From NCBI RefSeq assembly GCF_000015825.1, contig NC_009051.1, positions 1,544,695-1,608,694 on the forward strand: DNA of 64,000 nucleotides, written 5' to 3'. Position 1 is the stretch's first letter. Each line of letters starts with the position of its first letter. Under the pieces are notes generated by a model. That model was not told where the DNA came from and searched no databases. It saw only the letters and a program-made list of their open reading frames with translations. The DNA comes from Methanoculleus marisnigri JR1. GTDB lineage: Archaea; Halobacteriota; Methanomicrobia; Methanomicrobiales; Methanoculleaceae. The position numbers were made by a program, and so were the translations under genes. Shown piece after piece: positions 27,486-37,208 of the stretch.

Positions 27486-28951
27486 CACTCGAAGAGGCGG
27501 TAGTTCGGCGCCTCGTCGGTGATCATGATGTTGTGCGGGTGGCTCTCGCCATAGCCCGCAGGCGTAATCCTGAGGAATCTGCCATTCTTCTTCAGATCCA
27601 CTATTGTCTTTGAACCCGTGTAGCCCATGGCGGACTTCAGGCCGCCGACAAGCTGGTAGATGACGTCCGATACATGGCCGACGTAGGGCGTGACCCCCTC
27701 GACGCCTTCGGGAACGAACTTGGTTCTCCCGAACTCCTTCTTCTGGAAGTAGCGGTCGCTCGACTCGCCGCTGCTCATGACGCCGAGCGATCCCATCCCG
27801 CGATACTGCTTGTAGCGCCGGCCCTTGATCGTCGTGACCCTCCCCGGCGCCTCGTCGGTGCCGGCAAAGAGGCTGCCCGCCATGATACAGTCCGCGCCCG
27901 CGGCAATCGCCTTCGCGATGTCTCCGGAGTAGCGGATGCCGCCGTCGGCGACCACCGGCACGTCGGCGTCGTGCGCCACCTCAGCGACGTTTGCGATGGC
28001 AGAAACCTGCGGCACGCCCACGCCCGCGACGATCCGTGTCGTGCAGATGGAGCCCGGCCCGATGCCCACCTTCAACCCGTCGACGGTCCCGGCGAGGGTC
28101 GAGGCCGCCTGCTTCGTCGCGATGTTCCCGGCCACCACGTCGACGGCGACGCTCGCCTTGATCTCCCCGACCGCTTTGACGACGTTCATGTTATGGCCGT
28201 GGGCGCAGTCCACCACCAGAGCGTCGACCCCCGCCTCGACGAGCATCATCGCCCGGTTGAAGTCGAAGGGGCCCACCGCGGCGGCGACCCGGAGTTTCCC
28301 GATCGCATCGCGGTTCGCGCGGGGATACTGGCGTTTCTCGAGGATATCCCGCATCGTGATGATGCCGACCAAGCACCCTTCCCCGTCCACGACCGGGAGA
28401 CGCTCGACCTTGTTCGCATACATCGTCTCGAGCGCGTTCTCCGCCGTGATATCCTCGGAGGCCGTGATCAACTTCTTCGTCATGTAGCCGGTGATCTTCG
28501 CCTCGCCGCGTTTCGGGAGGATCGCCCGGATGTCCCTGCGGCTGACGATGCCGATCACCTTATCGTTCTCGATGACCGGCACGCCGCCGATACCATACTG
28601 CCGCATGACCCGTTCCACGTCGGTGACCGTGGCCTCGGGACCGACCGCCACGACCTCGCGCTCGATCAGGTCCTCGGCCTGCTTGACGACCCTGACCTCG
28701 GCGACCTCGCGATCCGCAGGCATATTCCGGTGGATGACACCGATGCCGCCTTCCCGGGCCATGGTTATCGCCATCACCGACTCGGTCACCGTATCCATAG
28801 CGGCGCTCACGAGAGGGATATTCAGGGGAATGTTGCGCGAGAACCGCGACCTGACATCGGCCTCGTCGGGCTCGACCCATGATTCGGCGGGCTCAAGAAG
28901 CACGTCGTCGAACGTAAACGTTGTTTTCATCTGCATCTTCTCGATGTACAT
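27485..28951 (-). CDS. guaB: Inosine-5'-monophosphate dehydrogenase
   Basis: A 488-residue NAD-dependent enzyme making xanthosine monophosphate, the committed step to GMP. It shows FTFDDVLLEPAES at the start, two CBS domains (about residues 95-215), the catalytic cysteine loop GIGPGSICTTRI, and GYTGSKT and RITPAGYGESHPH near the end. The ATG at 28951 follows the mfnB stop by three bases and is preceded by GGTGAT at the end of that gene. ATG 28936 and ATG 28930 are alternatives. It is probably translated from a common mfnB-guaB transcript. Confidence 0.95.
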   Translation of the reverse strand: MYIEKMQMKTTFTFDDVLLEPAESWVEPDEADVRSRFSRNIPLNIPLVSAAMDTVTESVMAITMAREGGIGVIHRNMPADREVAEVRVVKQAEDLIEREVVAVGPEATVTDVERVMRQYGIGGVPVIENDKVIGIVSRRDIRAILPKRGEAKITGYMTKKLITASEDITAENALETMYANKVERLPVVDGEGCLVGIITMRDILEKRQYPRANRDAIGKLRVAAAVGPFDFNRAMMLVEAGVDALVVDCAHGHNMNVVKAVGEIKASVAVDVVAGNIATKQAASTLAGTVDGLKVGIGPGSICTTRIVAGVGVPQVSAIANVAEVAHDADVPVVADGGIRYSGDIAKAIAAGADCIMAGSLFAGTDEAPGRVTTIKGRRYKQYRGMGSLGVMSSGESSDRYFQKKEFGRTKFVPEGVEGVTPYVGHVSDVIYQLVGGLKSAMGYTGSKTIVDLKKNGRFLRITPAGYGESHPHNIMITDEAPNYRLFE

Positions 28952-28954
28952 ACA

Positions 28955-29644
28955 TCACCTGAGCATCAACATTGCTTTCTCCACCAGTTCCGCCCTGACC
29001 GTTGTCGACCGATCGCCCCCGCAGACCATCCCCCGGACACCGATGATCTCGGGGTTGATCCGCTTTAAGGCATCGAGATCCTCGAACTTCAGCGACCCGG
29101 CAAGAGCCGTCTGCAACCCGAGATCCTGGTTCTGCCCGACAAACCGGATCAATGTCTCCTCGTCCATGAACTCAAAGAGACTCTTCCCATCTTTAATACC
29201 GGTGTCGATCATGGCGACGTCGGCCCCGGCATCCGCGACCAGAGAACCGATCGCGAGCGGCGAGATCGTGCCCATCCTTGCAAAATCGGCATACGCTGCA
29301 ATGACGACGTATTTCTCGGGAAACTCGTGCTTCACCGCCGTGGTCACCGCCTCGATGACCTCGCGGGCACGGTCTTCTCCGTCGAACATCAGGCCGACTT
29401 TGATATAATCGGCACCTGCATGCGCGGCGCCGTATGCAGAAAGAGCTGCGGTTCCCGGTTTATACTCATTGTCCCCGATTGCAGCGCTGACAGGCTTCTT
29501 GCCGGCGATCTCCTTGATCCCCCGGATGATCCAGGGAAAATTCGCGCCCAGCGACCCCTCAGAGGGTTTCTTTACGTCGATGATGTCAGCGGAAAGCGAG
29601 CTTTTTGCCTCCTCAATGCTGCTTGGACTGACGAGTAATTGCAT
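28955..29644 (-). CDS. mfnB: (5-formylfuran-3-yl)methyl phosphate synthase
   Basis: A 229-residue TIM-barrel enzyme that makes the furan precursor of methanofuran from two molecules of glyceraldehyde 3-phosphate. The start MQLLVSPSSIEEAKSS and the segments DIIDVKKPSEGSLGANFP, DYIKVGLMF and MIDTGIKDGKSLFEF are characteristic of the former DUF556 family; the Lys residues in DVKKP and YIKVG are the expected Schiff-base region. It marks the organism as a methanogen or close relative. It is divergent from the HisA-like gene at 29689 and upstream of guaB. Confidence 0.93.
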   Translation of the reverse strand: MQLLVSPSSIEEAKSSLSADIIDVKKPSEGSLGANFPWIIRGIKEIAGKKPVSAAIGDNEYKPGTAALSAYGAAHAGADYIKVGLMFDGEDRAREVIEAVTTAVKHEFPEKYVVIAAYADFARMGTISPLAIGSLVADAGADVAMIDTGIKDGKSLFEFMDEETLIRFVGQNQDLGLQTALAGSLKFEDLDALKRINPEIIGVRGMVCGGDRSTTVRAELVEKAMLMLR

Positions 29645-29688
29645 AGAAATTAATGATCCTTCACCCTAATAGTGATTACGTTGAGGAC

Positions 29689-30369
29689 ATGGAACTGATT
29701 CTTGCAGTCGATCTGGCAGGCGGCCTCGTGGTGCACGGGAAGTCCGGAGACCGCGCGGGTTACCGGCCGCTGACCTGGGGGATCGCGCCCTCGGCCGAAC
29801 CGGAAGCCTACCTCTCCGCTCTCGCGCCCCGGTATCTCTACATCGCCGACCTCGAGGCTCTCGAGGGCAGGACACCGCAGGACGGCCTCGTCCGGCGGTG
29901 CGCCGCGATGGTCGAGCGGTGCTACCTCGACCGGGGCTGCAGGTCGCCTGACGAATGCGCCGCGGTCGAGGGAGTGATGCCGATTGTCGGCACCGAGACG
30001 GCGGCGAGAGCGATCGAGGACCTTGCGGCATACCCGGCAGGCTACCTCAGCATCGACGTCAAAGGCGGCCGGGTGCTCCCCTGGGGCATCCGGCCTTCGG
30101 AGATGCTCCGCCGTGCGGCGGCACTCTCGTTCGAGGGGTGCATCCTCCTCAACATCGGCGCCGTGGGGACGGAACGAGGCCTCGTCCGGGAGAAACTCGA
30201 AGAGATGCGGGCGTGCTACCCCGGCCGCCTCCTCTACGGGGGCGGGGTCGCCGGGACCGACGACATCCGTCTCCTCGAAAAAGTCGGGTTCGACGGGGCG
30301 ATCATAGCGACCGCCGTTCACCGCGGCACCGTGCCGCTCGAATGGCTCCGGAGGGGACACCCGTGCTGA
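29689..30369 (+). CDS. HisA-related TIM barrel protein of methanogens
   Basis: A 226-residue protein resembling the COG1411 group of HisA-like proteins. It has ELILAVDLAGGLVVHGKSG at the N-terminus and phosphate-binding glycine motifs LLYGGGVAGTDDIR and GAIIATAVHRG near the C-terminus. It is not ordinary HisA, because the substrate loops are different. The divergent position next to mfnB suggests, without proof, a role in a related cofactor pathway. Its stop overlaps the GTG of tmk (GTGCTGA). ATG 29653 is an alternative start 12 codons upstream. Confidence 0.75.
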   Translation: MELILAVDLAGGLVVHGKSGDRAGYRPLTWGIAPSAEPEAYLSALAPRYLYIADLEALEGRTPQDGLVRRCAAMVERCYLDRGCRSPDECAAVEGVMPIVGTETAARAIEDLAAYPAGYLSIDVKGGRVLPWGIRPSEMLRRAAALSFEGCILLNIGAVGTERGLVREKLEEMRACYPGRLLYGGGVAGTDDIRLLEKVGFDGAIIATAVHRGTVPLEWLRRGHPC

Positions 30370-30980
30370 TCACCATCGAAGGGATCGACGGGAGCGGGAA
30401 GAGCACGCTTCTTGCCCGTCTCCGGGAACTGCTCGCCGACCTCGATCCGCTCTTCACCCGCGAGCCCGGCGCCACCTGGGTCGGCGAGTCGGTAAGGCGG
30501 GCGATTGCCGAACGTATGGACCCGATCACCGAGGCGCTCCTCTTCTGCGCCGACCACGCCGCGCACATCGATACGGTGATCCGGCCCGCCCTCGACGAGG
30601 GAAGGCTTGTCATCTCCGACCGCTACGCCGACTCGCGGTTCGCCTACCAGCCGGTCGTCCTCGACGGCGTCCTCCCCGACCCGCTCTCCTGGCTTCGCCG
30701 GATCCACGAAGGATGGTCGATCCGGCCCGACCGGACGTTTCTCCTGGTCCTGCCGGTCGAAGACGCCGTCTCACGACTTGGCCCTGAGAAAAAGAGAGAA
30801 TACTTCGAGAACGCCGCGATCCTCGAGCAGGTGCAGGAGAACTACCTGAACCTTGCAGCCGCCGACCCGTTACGGTTCGTCGTCGTCGATGCGCTGCTCC
30901 CAAAAGAAGAAGTTGCCCGGTTCATCGCGGGCGAAATCAGGGCTGGTGCCCGATCGTCACGACGACGTCCCCGAGCGTGA
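30363..30980 (+). CDS. tmk: Thymidylate kinase
   Basis: A 205-residue kinase that phosphorylates dTMP. The P-loop [10 protein letters not shown] lies at residues 6-15, [11 protein letters not shown] follows, [11 protein letters not shown] is the DR motif near residue 83 and [10 protein letters not shown] forms the lid. The GTG start at 30363 has GGAGGGG seven bases upstream. The C-terminal 44 bases overlap the end of the converging valS gene, so both genes share coding sequence on opposite strands there. Confidence 0.93.
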   Translation: MLITIEGIDGSGKSTLLARLRELLADLDPLFTREPGATWVGESVRRAIAERMDPITEALLFCADHAAHIDTVIRPALDEGRLVISDRYADSRFAYQPVVLDGVLPDPLSWLRRIHEGWSIRPDRTFLLVLPVEDAVSRLGPEKKREYFENAAILEQVQENYLNLAAADPLRFVVVDALLPKEEVARFIAGEIRAGARSSRRRPRA

Positions 30981-33528
30981 GGACGTCCACCTCTTCTCCC
31001 GCCACCCGGTAGGCGACCTTCGGCGTGAAGGAATTGGCCGGAACCGGAATATCCTCGCCTGCGACCGTCACGGTCGCAGGCGGGTTCTTGAGCAGTTCCG
31101 GCGGGAGCGCCTCCACTGCCTGCATGAACCCGCGGGCCTGCTTCCTGAGCACCGGGCCGATGACCGCCATATTGAAGTCCACGCCGCTCACGACCTCCTC
31201 GAGCCGGGGCGTGCCGGTGCTCCAGCGCGCATCGGCATTGAGGGCACGTCCGGCGTCGCCGGCGTCGTCGACCGGCTCCGGCGCGTAGATCATGACGTGG
31301 CCGAGCGGGGCGTTCAGTGCCATGCCCTTATCATGCTTGTAGCGCCGGAGTTCGGCGACCGTCTTCACGAGGAGATCGCCGTGGCGCCGCGCTTCGTCGT
31401 CGGCGTATGAAAAGTCCGGCCAGGCTTCTTTGTGCACGCTCTCGCCGGCGAGGTTATGGTAGCACTCTTCCGCGAAGTGCGGGATGATCGGGGCAAGCAG
31501 GCGGCAGAGGACGTCCATCGTCATCCGGAGCGCGCTGCAGGCACTGGCCCTGCTGCTGTCGGCCGCATACAGCCGGCCTTTCACGATCTCAATGTAGTCG
31601 TCGGCGAGCGTGTTCCAGGCAAATTCCCGGATCGCCCTGAGCGCCCGGTCGAACTGGTAGCCCTCCATCGCGGCGGTGACCTCCGCCACGGTCTCGGAGA
31701 GCCGGACGAGCAGCCACCGGTCGGTGAGTTCCGTCACCGGTGCATCGGGATCGGCCCCCTTCTCCAGGTGTCCCATCACAAACCGGAAGATGTTCCAGAG
31801 TTTGGTCTGGAACCGGGACGCCGCGACGACGTCGTTCCAGTTGAACATGATGTCCGAACCGGTGGCGGCACCCCCGGCGCCCCACTGCCGGAGCGCGTCC
31901 GCGCCGTAATCCCCGACGATCGCCTCGGGAGAGATGATGTTGCTCCGGCTCTTGCTCATCTTGAACCCGTCTTCCCCGAGGACCATCCCGTTGACCAGGA
32001 TCTCGTCCCAGGGGTGGCCGCCGACCAGCGCCTTCGCCCGGAGGATGGTGTAGAACGCCCACGTCCGTATGATATCGTGTCCCTGAGGGCGGATCTGCGC
32101 CGGGAAGAACGGAGGTTTGCCGGTTCCGTCCCACCCGGTGACGTGGAGCACCGATATCGAGGAGTCCATCCAGGTGTCGAGCACGTCCGTCTCGCCGGTG
32201 AAGTCCGATCCCCCGCACTTCGGGCAGGGTGCCTTCGGCTTATCGACCGTCGGGTCGATCGGGAGGTCTTTCTCGGCCGGGATGACCATCTCGCCGCAGG
32301 CAGTGCAGAACCAGACGGGGATAGGGGTCGCGAAGATCCGCTGCCTGGAGATGCACCAGTCCCATTCCATGGAGTTCGCCCAGTTCTCCATCCGGGCGAA
32401 CATATGCTCCGGTGTCCAGGAGACCCTCCGCGCCGATTCCAGGATCTCGTCCTGGTGTACCCGGACGAACCACTGCCGCTCCGAGAGGATCTCGATCGGG
32501 GTCTTGCACCGCCAGCAGGTCCCCACCCGCTGCTCGAGTTCCTCCTGCCGCTTCAGGATCCCGGCCTTCTCCATGTCGGCGAGGATCGCTTCCCTGCAGT
32601 CCTCAGACGACATCCCCGTATAGGGGGCCGCGGTTGCGGTCATGATGCCCTGCCGGTCGATAGCCTTGCGGAGGTCCAGGCCGTGCTGTTTCCACCAGTA
32701 GACGTCCGTCTTGTCGCCGAACGTACAGATCATCACCGCGCCGCTGCCGAACTCCGGGTCGACCGCGACGTCCTCGATGACCGGAACATCGTGACCGAAG
32801 ATCGGGACGGTGAGCCTCTTCCCCTTCATCCCGCGATACCGCTCGTCTTCGGGATGGACGGCCACGGCAACGCAGGCCGCGAGCAGCTCGGGCCGGGTGG
32901 TGGCGATCTCGACGCCGTCGAAGTCGAAGTAGTTGAGTTTGGTGGTGCGGGGCGCGTAGTTGACCTCGGCGAACGCGATGGCCGTCTCGCACCGGGTGCA
33001 GAAGTTCACCGGATGCTCGCTCTGGTAGATGTCGCCGGCTTTGAGCATCTGCAAAAACGACGCCTGGGTCTTTCTGTAGTAGTCCGGGAGCATGGTGATG
33101 TACTCGTGGCTCCAGTCGGTCGAGAACCCAAGCCGCCGCATGGTCGCCCGCATCTTCTCGATATTTGAAAGCGTGAGGTCGCGGCACATCTCCCGGAACT
33201 TCTCCCGCGGTACATCGTTCTTGGTGATCCCGTAGGTCTCCTCGACCTTCACCTCGGTCGGGAGGCCGTGGCAGTCCCACCCCTGCGGGAACATGACGTT
33301 GTAGCCGCGCATGCGCTTGTACCGCGCGATGAAGTCGATATAGCACCAGTTTAACGCGTTCCCGATATGGAAGTTCCCGGTGGGATAGGGCGGCGGCGTG
33401 TCGATGATGAACCGTGGTTTCGACGAGGCGGGGTCGAAATAGTTGTCCTCATCCCGCCAGGTATCCTGCCAGCGCGTCTCCACTTCTTCGATATCGTAGT
33501 TTTTGGGTAGTTGATGTGACGGCGACAT
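30937..33528 (-). CDS. valS: Valyl-tRNA synthetase
   Basis: An 863-residue class I synthetase. It carries the HIGH-type motif GNFHIGNAL near residue 54, the editing (CP1) domain with [16 protein letters not shown], zinc-type cysteine pairs CWRCKTP, CTACGE and CPKCGG, and the KMSKS motif [10 protein letters not shown] near residue 550, followed by the anticodon-binding helices. Full length for the archaeal form. The promoter TATA box AACATTATATTTC lies at 33558-33570 on this strand, giving a leader of about ten bases. Its 3' end overlaps tmk by 44 bases. Confidence 0.97.
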   Translation of the reverse strand: MSPSHQLPKNYDIEEVETRWQDTWRDEDNYFDPASSKPRFIIDTPPPYPTGNFHIGNALNWCYIDFIARYKRMRGYNVMFPQGWDCHGLPTEVKVEETYGITKNDVPREKFREMCRDLTLSNIEKMRATMRRLGFSTDWSHEYITMLPDYYRKTQASFLQMLKAGDIYQSEHPVNFCTRCETAIAFAEVNYAPRTTKLNYFDFDGVEIATTRPELLAACVAVAVHPEDERYRGMKGKRLTVPIFGHDVPVIEDVAVDPEFGSGAVMICTFGDKTDVYWWKQHGLDLRKAIDRQGIMTATAAPYTGMSSEDCREAILADMEKAGILKRQEELEQRVGTCWRCKTPIEILSERQWFVRVHQDEILESARRVSWTPEHMFARMENWANSMEWDWCISRQRIFATPIPVWFCTACGEMVIPAEKDLPIDPTVDKPKAPCPKCGGSDFTGETDVLDTWMDSSISVLHVTGWDGTGKPPFFPAQIRPQGHDIIRTWAFYTILRAKALVGGHPWDEILVNGMVLGEDGFKMSKSRSNIISPEAIVGDYGADALRQWGAGGAATGSDIMFNWNDVVAASRFQTKLWNIFRFVMGHLEKGADPDAPVTELTDRWLLVRLSETVAEVTAAMEGYQFDRALRAIREFAWNTLADDYIEIVKGRLYAADSSRASACSALRMTMDVLCRLLAPIIPHFAEECYHNLAGESVHKEAWPDFSYADDEARRHGDLLVKTVAELRRYKHDKGMALNAPLGHVMIYAPEPVDDAGDAGRALNADARWSTGTPRLEEVVSGVDFNMAVIGPVLRKQARGFMQAVEALPPELLKNPPATVTVAGEDIPVPANSFTPKVAYRVAGEEVDVLTLGDVVVTIGHQP

Positions 33529-33721
33529 TTTCAGCGTATAATCTCTCTCTTCCCAGTGAAATATAATGTTCGACGGGGCTTTCCCTATCGGAGTATCCCG
33601 CGCAGCGCACGGGCTCGCCGTCCCCGGCCCGGGGGTTCCGGAACGTTCGCCGCTAAAAATCGCGGAGACGGCAGGTGTTCAACCCTAAAGGCTTTGTCCC
33701 TCCACTCCCAACTCTATATGA

Positions 33722-34921
33722 ATGACAAAGCCGCCGGGGTTGGTTCTGGCATCGGTGCTCACCCTCGTCTTCATAGGCCTTGCCCCCCTGCTCCAGCCGG
33801 CGTGGCTGCTCACGCTCTTCCTCGTCCCGTTCTCGCTCGTCCTCTTTCTCATCAAAGAGACACGCTACGTATCGCTCTCGATCGTCGCGCTTGCCGTGAT
33901 CTACGGACTCGGCTGGCTCTCGACGTTCGTCTTCACCTGCACGCTCGGCATCGTCGTGATCGGCGAGGTGGTCTTCCGGCTCACCGGCGCCCGGCATGCG
34001 GCGTATCTCCATCACCTGGTTGCCGCAATCGCCGTATCGGTTGCGGTGATGGTCTACCTGCAGTACGCCGCGCCGTTCGTCGCCGTGATGGGCGTGGTCG
34101 TCGCGGTGCTCCTCCGTGCGGCCCTCCGGGGCCGGGACGACGCCCTGATGATCGAGGCGCTCGGCGTCGCGATGACCATGTTCCTCTTCGAGGAGCTCAA
34201 CTTCGAGGTCGACCTGACTCTTCTCGTCGCCGCGGCCGTGATAGCGTTCGGGTTCGGCTACACCTCCTACCGCGTCCGGGTGGCCGATGTCAGCGGCCTC
34301 TTCTCGGGCGCCATGATAGGGATCATCCTGATCGTCTTCGCGGACGTCCGGTGGTTCCTGATCATGCTCACCTTCTTCATCATCGGTGCCGGGGCTACCC
34401 GGTATCGCTACGGCGACAAGGAGCAGCTCGGCGTCGCCCAGGAGCATGGGGGCGTGCGCGGTTACTTCAACGTCTTCGCGAACGGCCTGGTGGCGACCGC
34501 CGCCGCCATCCTCTACGGCCTGACCGGCCAGCCGGCATTTGCGGCGCTCTTCATGGGCAGCGTCGCCTCGGCGGCCGCCGATACCGCCGCAAGCGAGATC
34601 GGGGTCACGGGAAAGGTGCCGTACCTGATCACGACGCTCAAGCCGGTGCCGCGGGGGACGAACGGCGGGGTGACCCTGCGGGGCGAGGCCGCGGCCGTCA
34701 TCGCATCCGTCCTCGTCGCCGTCGTCGCATGGGCGATGGGCGTCGCCGACCCCTGGATGGCCGCCGTCACGATCGCCGCCGGGTTCATCGGCACCAATGT
34801 CGACAGCCTGGTGGGTGCAACGCTCGAAAACAGCGGCAGGATCGGGAACTCGGGCACGAACCTGGTCGCTACGTTCTCCGGCGGCGTCTCGGGGATGCTG
34901 ATCTATATGCTGCTCGGGTGA
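33722..34921 (+). CDS. DUF92/TMEM19 family membrane protein
   Basis: A 399-residue polytopic protein. The N-terminal half has about six hydrophobic helices. The C-terminal half carries the DUF92 signature: GYFNVFANGLVATAAAIL, ASAAADTAASEIG, TNGGVTLRGE and ATLENSGRIGNSGTN. The family includes plant VTE6 (phytyl-phosphate kinase), so a polyprenyl-phosphate kinase role in isoprenoid lipid metabolism is possible but not shown. The extra N-terminal membrane half is common in archaeal members. It is monocistronic. Confidence 0.85.
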   Translation: MTKPPGLVLASVLTLVFIGLAPLLQPAWLLTLFLVPFSLVLFLIKETRYVSLSIVALAVIYGLGWLSTFVFTCTLGIVVIGEVVFRLTGARHAAYLHHLVAAIAVSVAVMVYLQYAAPFVAVMGVVVAVLLRAALRGRDDALMIEALGVAMTMFLFEELNFEVDLTLLVAAAVIAFGFGYTSYRVRVADVSGLFSGAMIGIILIVFADVRWFLIMLTFFIIGAGATRYRYGDKEQLGVAQEHGGVRGYFNVFANGLVATAAAILYGLTGQPAFAALFMGSVASAAADTAASEIGVTGKVPYLITTLKPVPRGTNGGVTLRGEAAAVIASVLVAVVAWAMGVADPWMAAVTIAAGFIGTNVDSLVGATLENSGRIGNSGTNLVATFSGGVSGMLIYMLLG

Positions 34922-35033
34922 TGGGGCGCGGGCTCCGGGGCGGTTTTTAAAGGGTATAGTCCGCTGACTGTAAGTATCCGGGCGGATCGTGGAGCAAAAT
35001 GCCATGTCTCGCAAAGTACTGTCCTTTGAGACA

Positions 35034-35467
35034 TCGTTCAACCCCTTGCACGGATTACCATCGGCTTCGCACCTTCGATACTCTAGCTCCGTTTCTCCGA
35101 ACCATCGCTTATCGCCACGCACTGCCCCCGCCCCCCGGGGCGGGGTGCGACGGGGCCATAGGGCCGGAGCATGAGCACCGAAGGTGCGGAGGAGGAGCGC
35201 GAAGCGCGGGCGGGGTGCGACGGACAGACCGTCCGGAGCTTGAGAAGACCGGAGGTATTCGAGTGGGGGTTACAGGTGTCCTTTTGTGCGGTAGAGACAG
35301 GGGAGGGGGGATGCTCCCCCCTCCCCACCTGACGGTGGTCGAACTCCGTTCCTTCGCACCTCCGGTGCTCACGCTCCGGTTCTAACGAACCGTCGCGCTT
35401 CGGAACGTCGTCCTCCCCGTCAGCCCCACCCCCAACGGCGATATCTCCTCGAAAGCCGTGCATGGGT
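35034..35467 (+). repeat. Intergenic hairpin element, copy B
   Basis: A non-coding element between the DUF92 gene and the minus-strand gene ending at 35636. The core hairpin GGGGAGGGGGG (35300-35310) pairs with 35316-35326. The right end GGCGATATCTCCTCG (35438-35452) followed by GCCGTGCATGGG matches the right end of copy A. The left end is less clear: CCCCTTGCACGG near 35042 and CTTATCGCCA near 35108. Hairpin modules such as GGAGCATGAG-CACC-GAA-GGTG and GGAGCTTGAG-AAGACC-GGA-GGTATT fill the arms. About 90 bases on the left of the core match copy A in inverted orientation. Bases 35468-35635 show nothing recognisable. Confidence 0.75.
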
Positions 35468-35635
35468 GTACTATCAGATACACAGGACGGAACCTGCAGG
35501 TAGAGGGTCAGAACGAAGTATGTACGGGAAACGATGAGGAGCCGTTTCAGATGATGTGACAGGAAAAATCTAGAAGATATTAGATATCAAAAACCAGCAC
35601 TGGAGAAAAAGAAGTATAATTCCTGTTCAGCCACG

Positions 35636-36469
35636 TCAGTACTTATACCACCGCCCCTTCTCGTCGTACTCCCCCTGTTCTGCCTGCACAGCACCGGCGT
35701 GGTTTTTGAAGAAACTCGCCTTGTAGGCGTAGAGGAAGACCGAGAAGAGCACGATCACGACTGCATAGACGATTGCGGTGATCCATATCCCCTCCGTCCC
35801 GATGAGCGCGAGGATATCCTCCGGCATCACCGCCTGGAGTTCGTCGGGGCTCATGCTGACGAGCGGTTCGAGTTTGTTCACGAGGAGAGCGGTCCAGGCA
35901 AAGAGGGCCAAAAAGCCGAGCACCGCGAAGACGGCGATGTTGACCAGGTAGAAGACGAGAACCCTGCCGAGGTTGTTCATGACGAACTCGATGCTTCTCC
36001 GGATCGACTCGAAGACCCCCGTCTCTTCAAAGACCGCCACGGTGTCGTAGAAGAACGTGAAGAAGGCGATCGAGAGGATGACCCCGAAGAGGAGCGCCGC
36101 CATGTTCGCGGCGGCTCCGGCGCCGAGGAGCGTGAGCGGTATCGTGAGCAGAATAATGGTCAGGACGACCGCGAAGAAGATGACGAGTGCCGGTAGGAGT
36201 ATCCGGAAGTAGTAGGTCTTGCCCGATTGCATGAACTCCCCGAAGGAGAAGTTCTCCGCACGGATCGTGCCGTAGACGCCGCCGGCCAGAAACGGCATCA
36301 CGAGAACCTGCAGGAGTGCCAGGGGTTGCGTGTAGAACGCCCCGCCGTAGATGGGGATGACGAGGTCGAGAACCACGAGAGCGCCCATGACGAGGCCGAC
36401 CGACCAGAGGACGGGGTGCTGCCGGAGGAGTCCGGCGGCACCGGTGACCGATTCGAGCGTCATGGTCAC
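35636..36469 (-). CDS. DUF4013-like polytopic membrane protein
   Basis: A 277-residue integral membrane protein with about six hydrophobic helices and the segment AGGVYGTIRAENFSFGEFMQSG after the second one. It resembles archaeal DUF4013-type membrane proteins, though the match is by overall pattern. The GTG start at 36469 has GAGG five bases upstream and overlaps the TGA of the previous gene by four bases (GTGA). ATG 36463 is an alternative. Function unknown. Confidence 0.65.
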   Translation of the reverse strand: MTMTLESVTGAAGLLRQHPVLWSVGLVMGALVVLDLVIPIYGGAFYTQPLALLQVLVMPFLAGGVYGTIRAENFSFGEFMQSGKTYYFRILLPALVIFFAVVLTIILLTIPLTLLGAGAAANMAALLFGVILSIAFFTFFYDTVAVFEETGVFESIRRSIEFVMNNLGRVLVFYLVNIAVFAVLGFLALFAWTALLVNKLEPLVSMSPDELQAVMPEDILALIGTEGIWITAIVYAVVIVLFSVFLYAYKASFFKNHAGAVQAEQGEYDEKGRWYKY

Positions 36470-37056
36470 CGGTTCCTCGGCATGGCAACGATCTCGCGCA
36501 CCTGCAGATCGAAGAACGACGCGGTATGCGCGGGACGGATGACGCAGACGGTGTCGGCACCGGTGGCGGTGCCCCCGACCGCGATCACCTCTTCATCGAC
36601 ACCGACCGCGCCCTGGTCGGCCGCGATGAGGACGCACTCCACCGCGACCTTCAGGCCGACCGCGACGGTCCGCCGCAGCGCCTCGGCGATCGCTTCCGTG
36701 CGGGAACTCCCGCCGAGTTTCGACGAGCGGGATATCGCGCGTTCGAGCCCGGAGAGAGCGTGCGTCCCGGTGACGATCTTCGCGCCCCCAGCCCGGAGGG
36801 TCCCGGCCGCCTCCGGCGAGAAGTCCCACTCGCCGGGCTTTGAAAACCCGACCGCGTGGGTGACGACGATCAGTTCGAGGTCCGTTCCTGCCATAGCATC
36901 CCGGAAGGCAAGCGCCGTCCGGCCGCTGCTGCTCGCGACAACGACCTTTTTGACGCCGAGTTCCCGTGCCCTCTCGACGGCGAACCGGGCGGCGTCGTGG
37001 GTGTTCTCTCTACCCGGCGCATCGAAGTAGTAAGTATTCCGGGTTACGAAGCTCAT
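36466..37056 (-). CDS. Pyruvate kinase alpha/beta domain-like protein
   Basis: A 196-residue protein resembling the C-terminal allosteric domain of pyruvate kinase standing alone (COG1751 type). It has NTHDAARFAVERARELGVKK, VVVASSSGRTALAF and VECVLIAADQGAVGVDEEVIAVGGT. No catalytic kinase domain is present. Members are widespread in archaea and of unknown role, perhaps sensing a phosphorylated metabolite. It is upstream of, and translationally coupled to, the membrane protein gene. It diverges from ychF. Confidence 0.8.
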   Translation of the reverse strand: MSFVTRNTYYFDAPGRENTHDAARFAVERARELGVKKVVVASSSGRTALAFRDAMAGTDLELIVVTHAVGFSKPGEWDFSPEAAGTLRAGGAKIVTGTHALSGLERAISRSSKLGGSSRTEAIAEALRRTVAVGLKVAVECVLIAADQGAVGVDEEVIAVGGTATGADTVCVIRPAHTASFFDLQVREIVAMPRNR

Positions 37057-37208
37057 GCAGTCATGTTGTCGTTGCTCCTAATTGAATCTCCCGTACCGAT
37101 GATTGGGGCTACAACGACACGGTCAGGGTCGCTATGGCGGGGAAAGAAGGTGATAAATGGTGGATGGCCCAACACTACTCTCAACCGAACGGTGCGGTAG
37201 GAGTTCTC

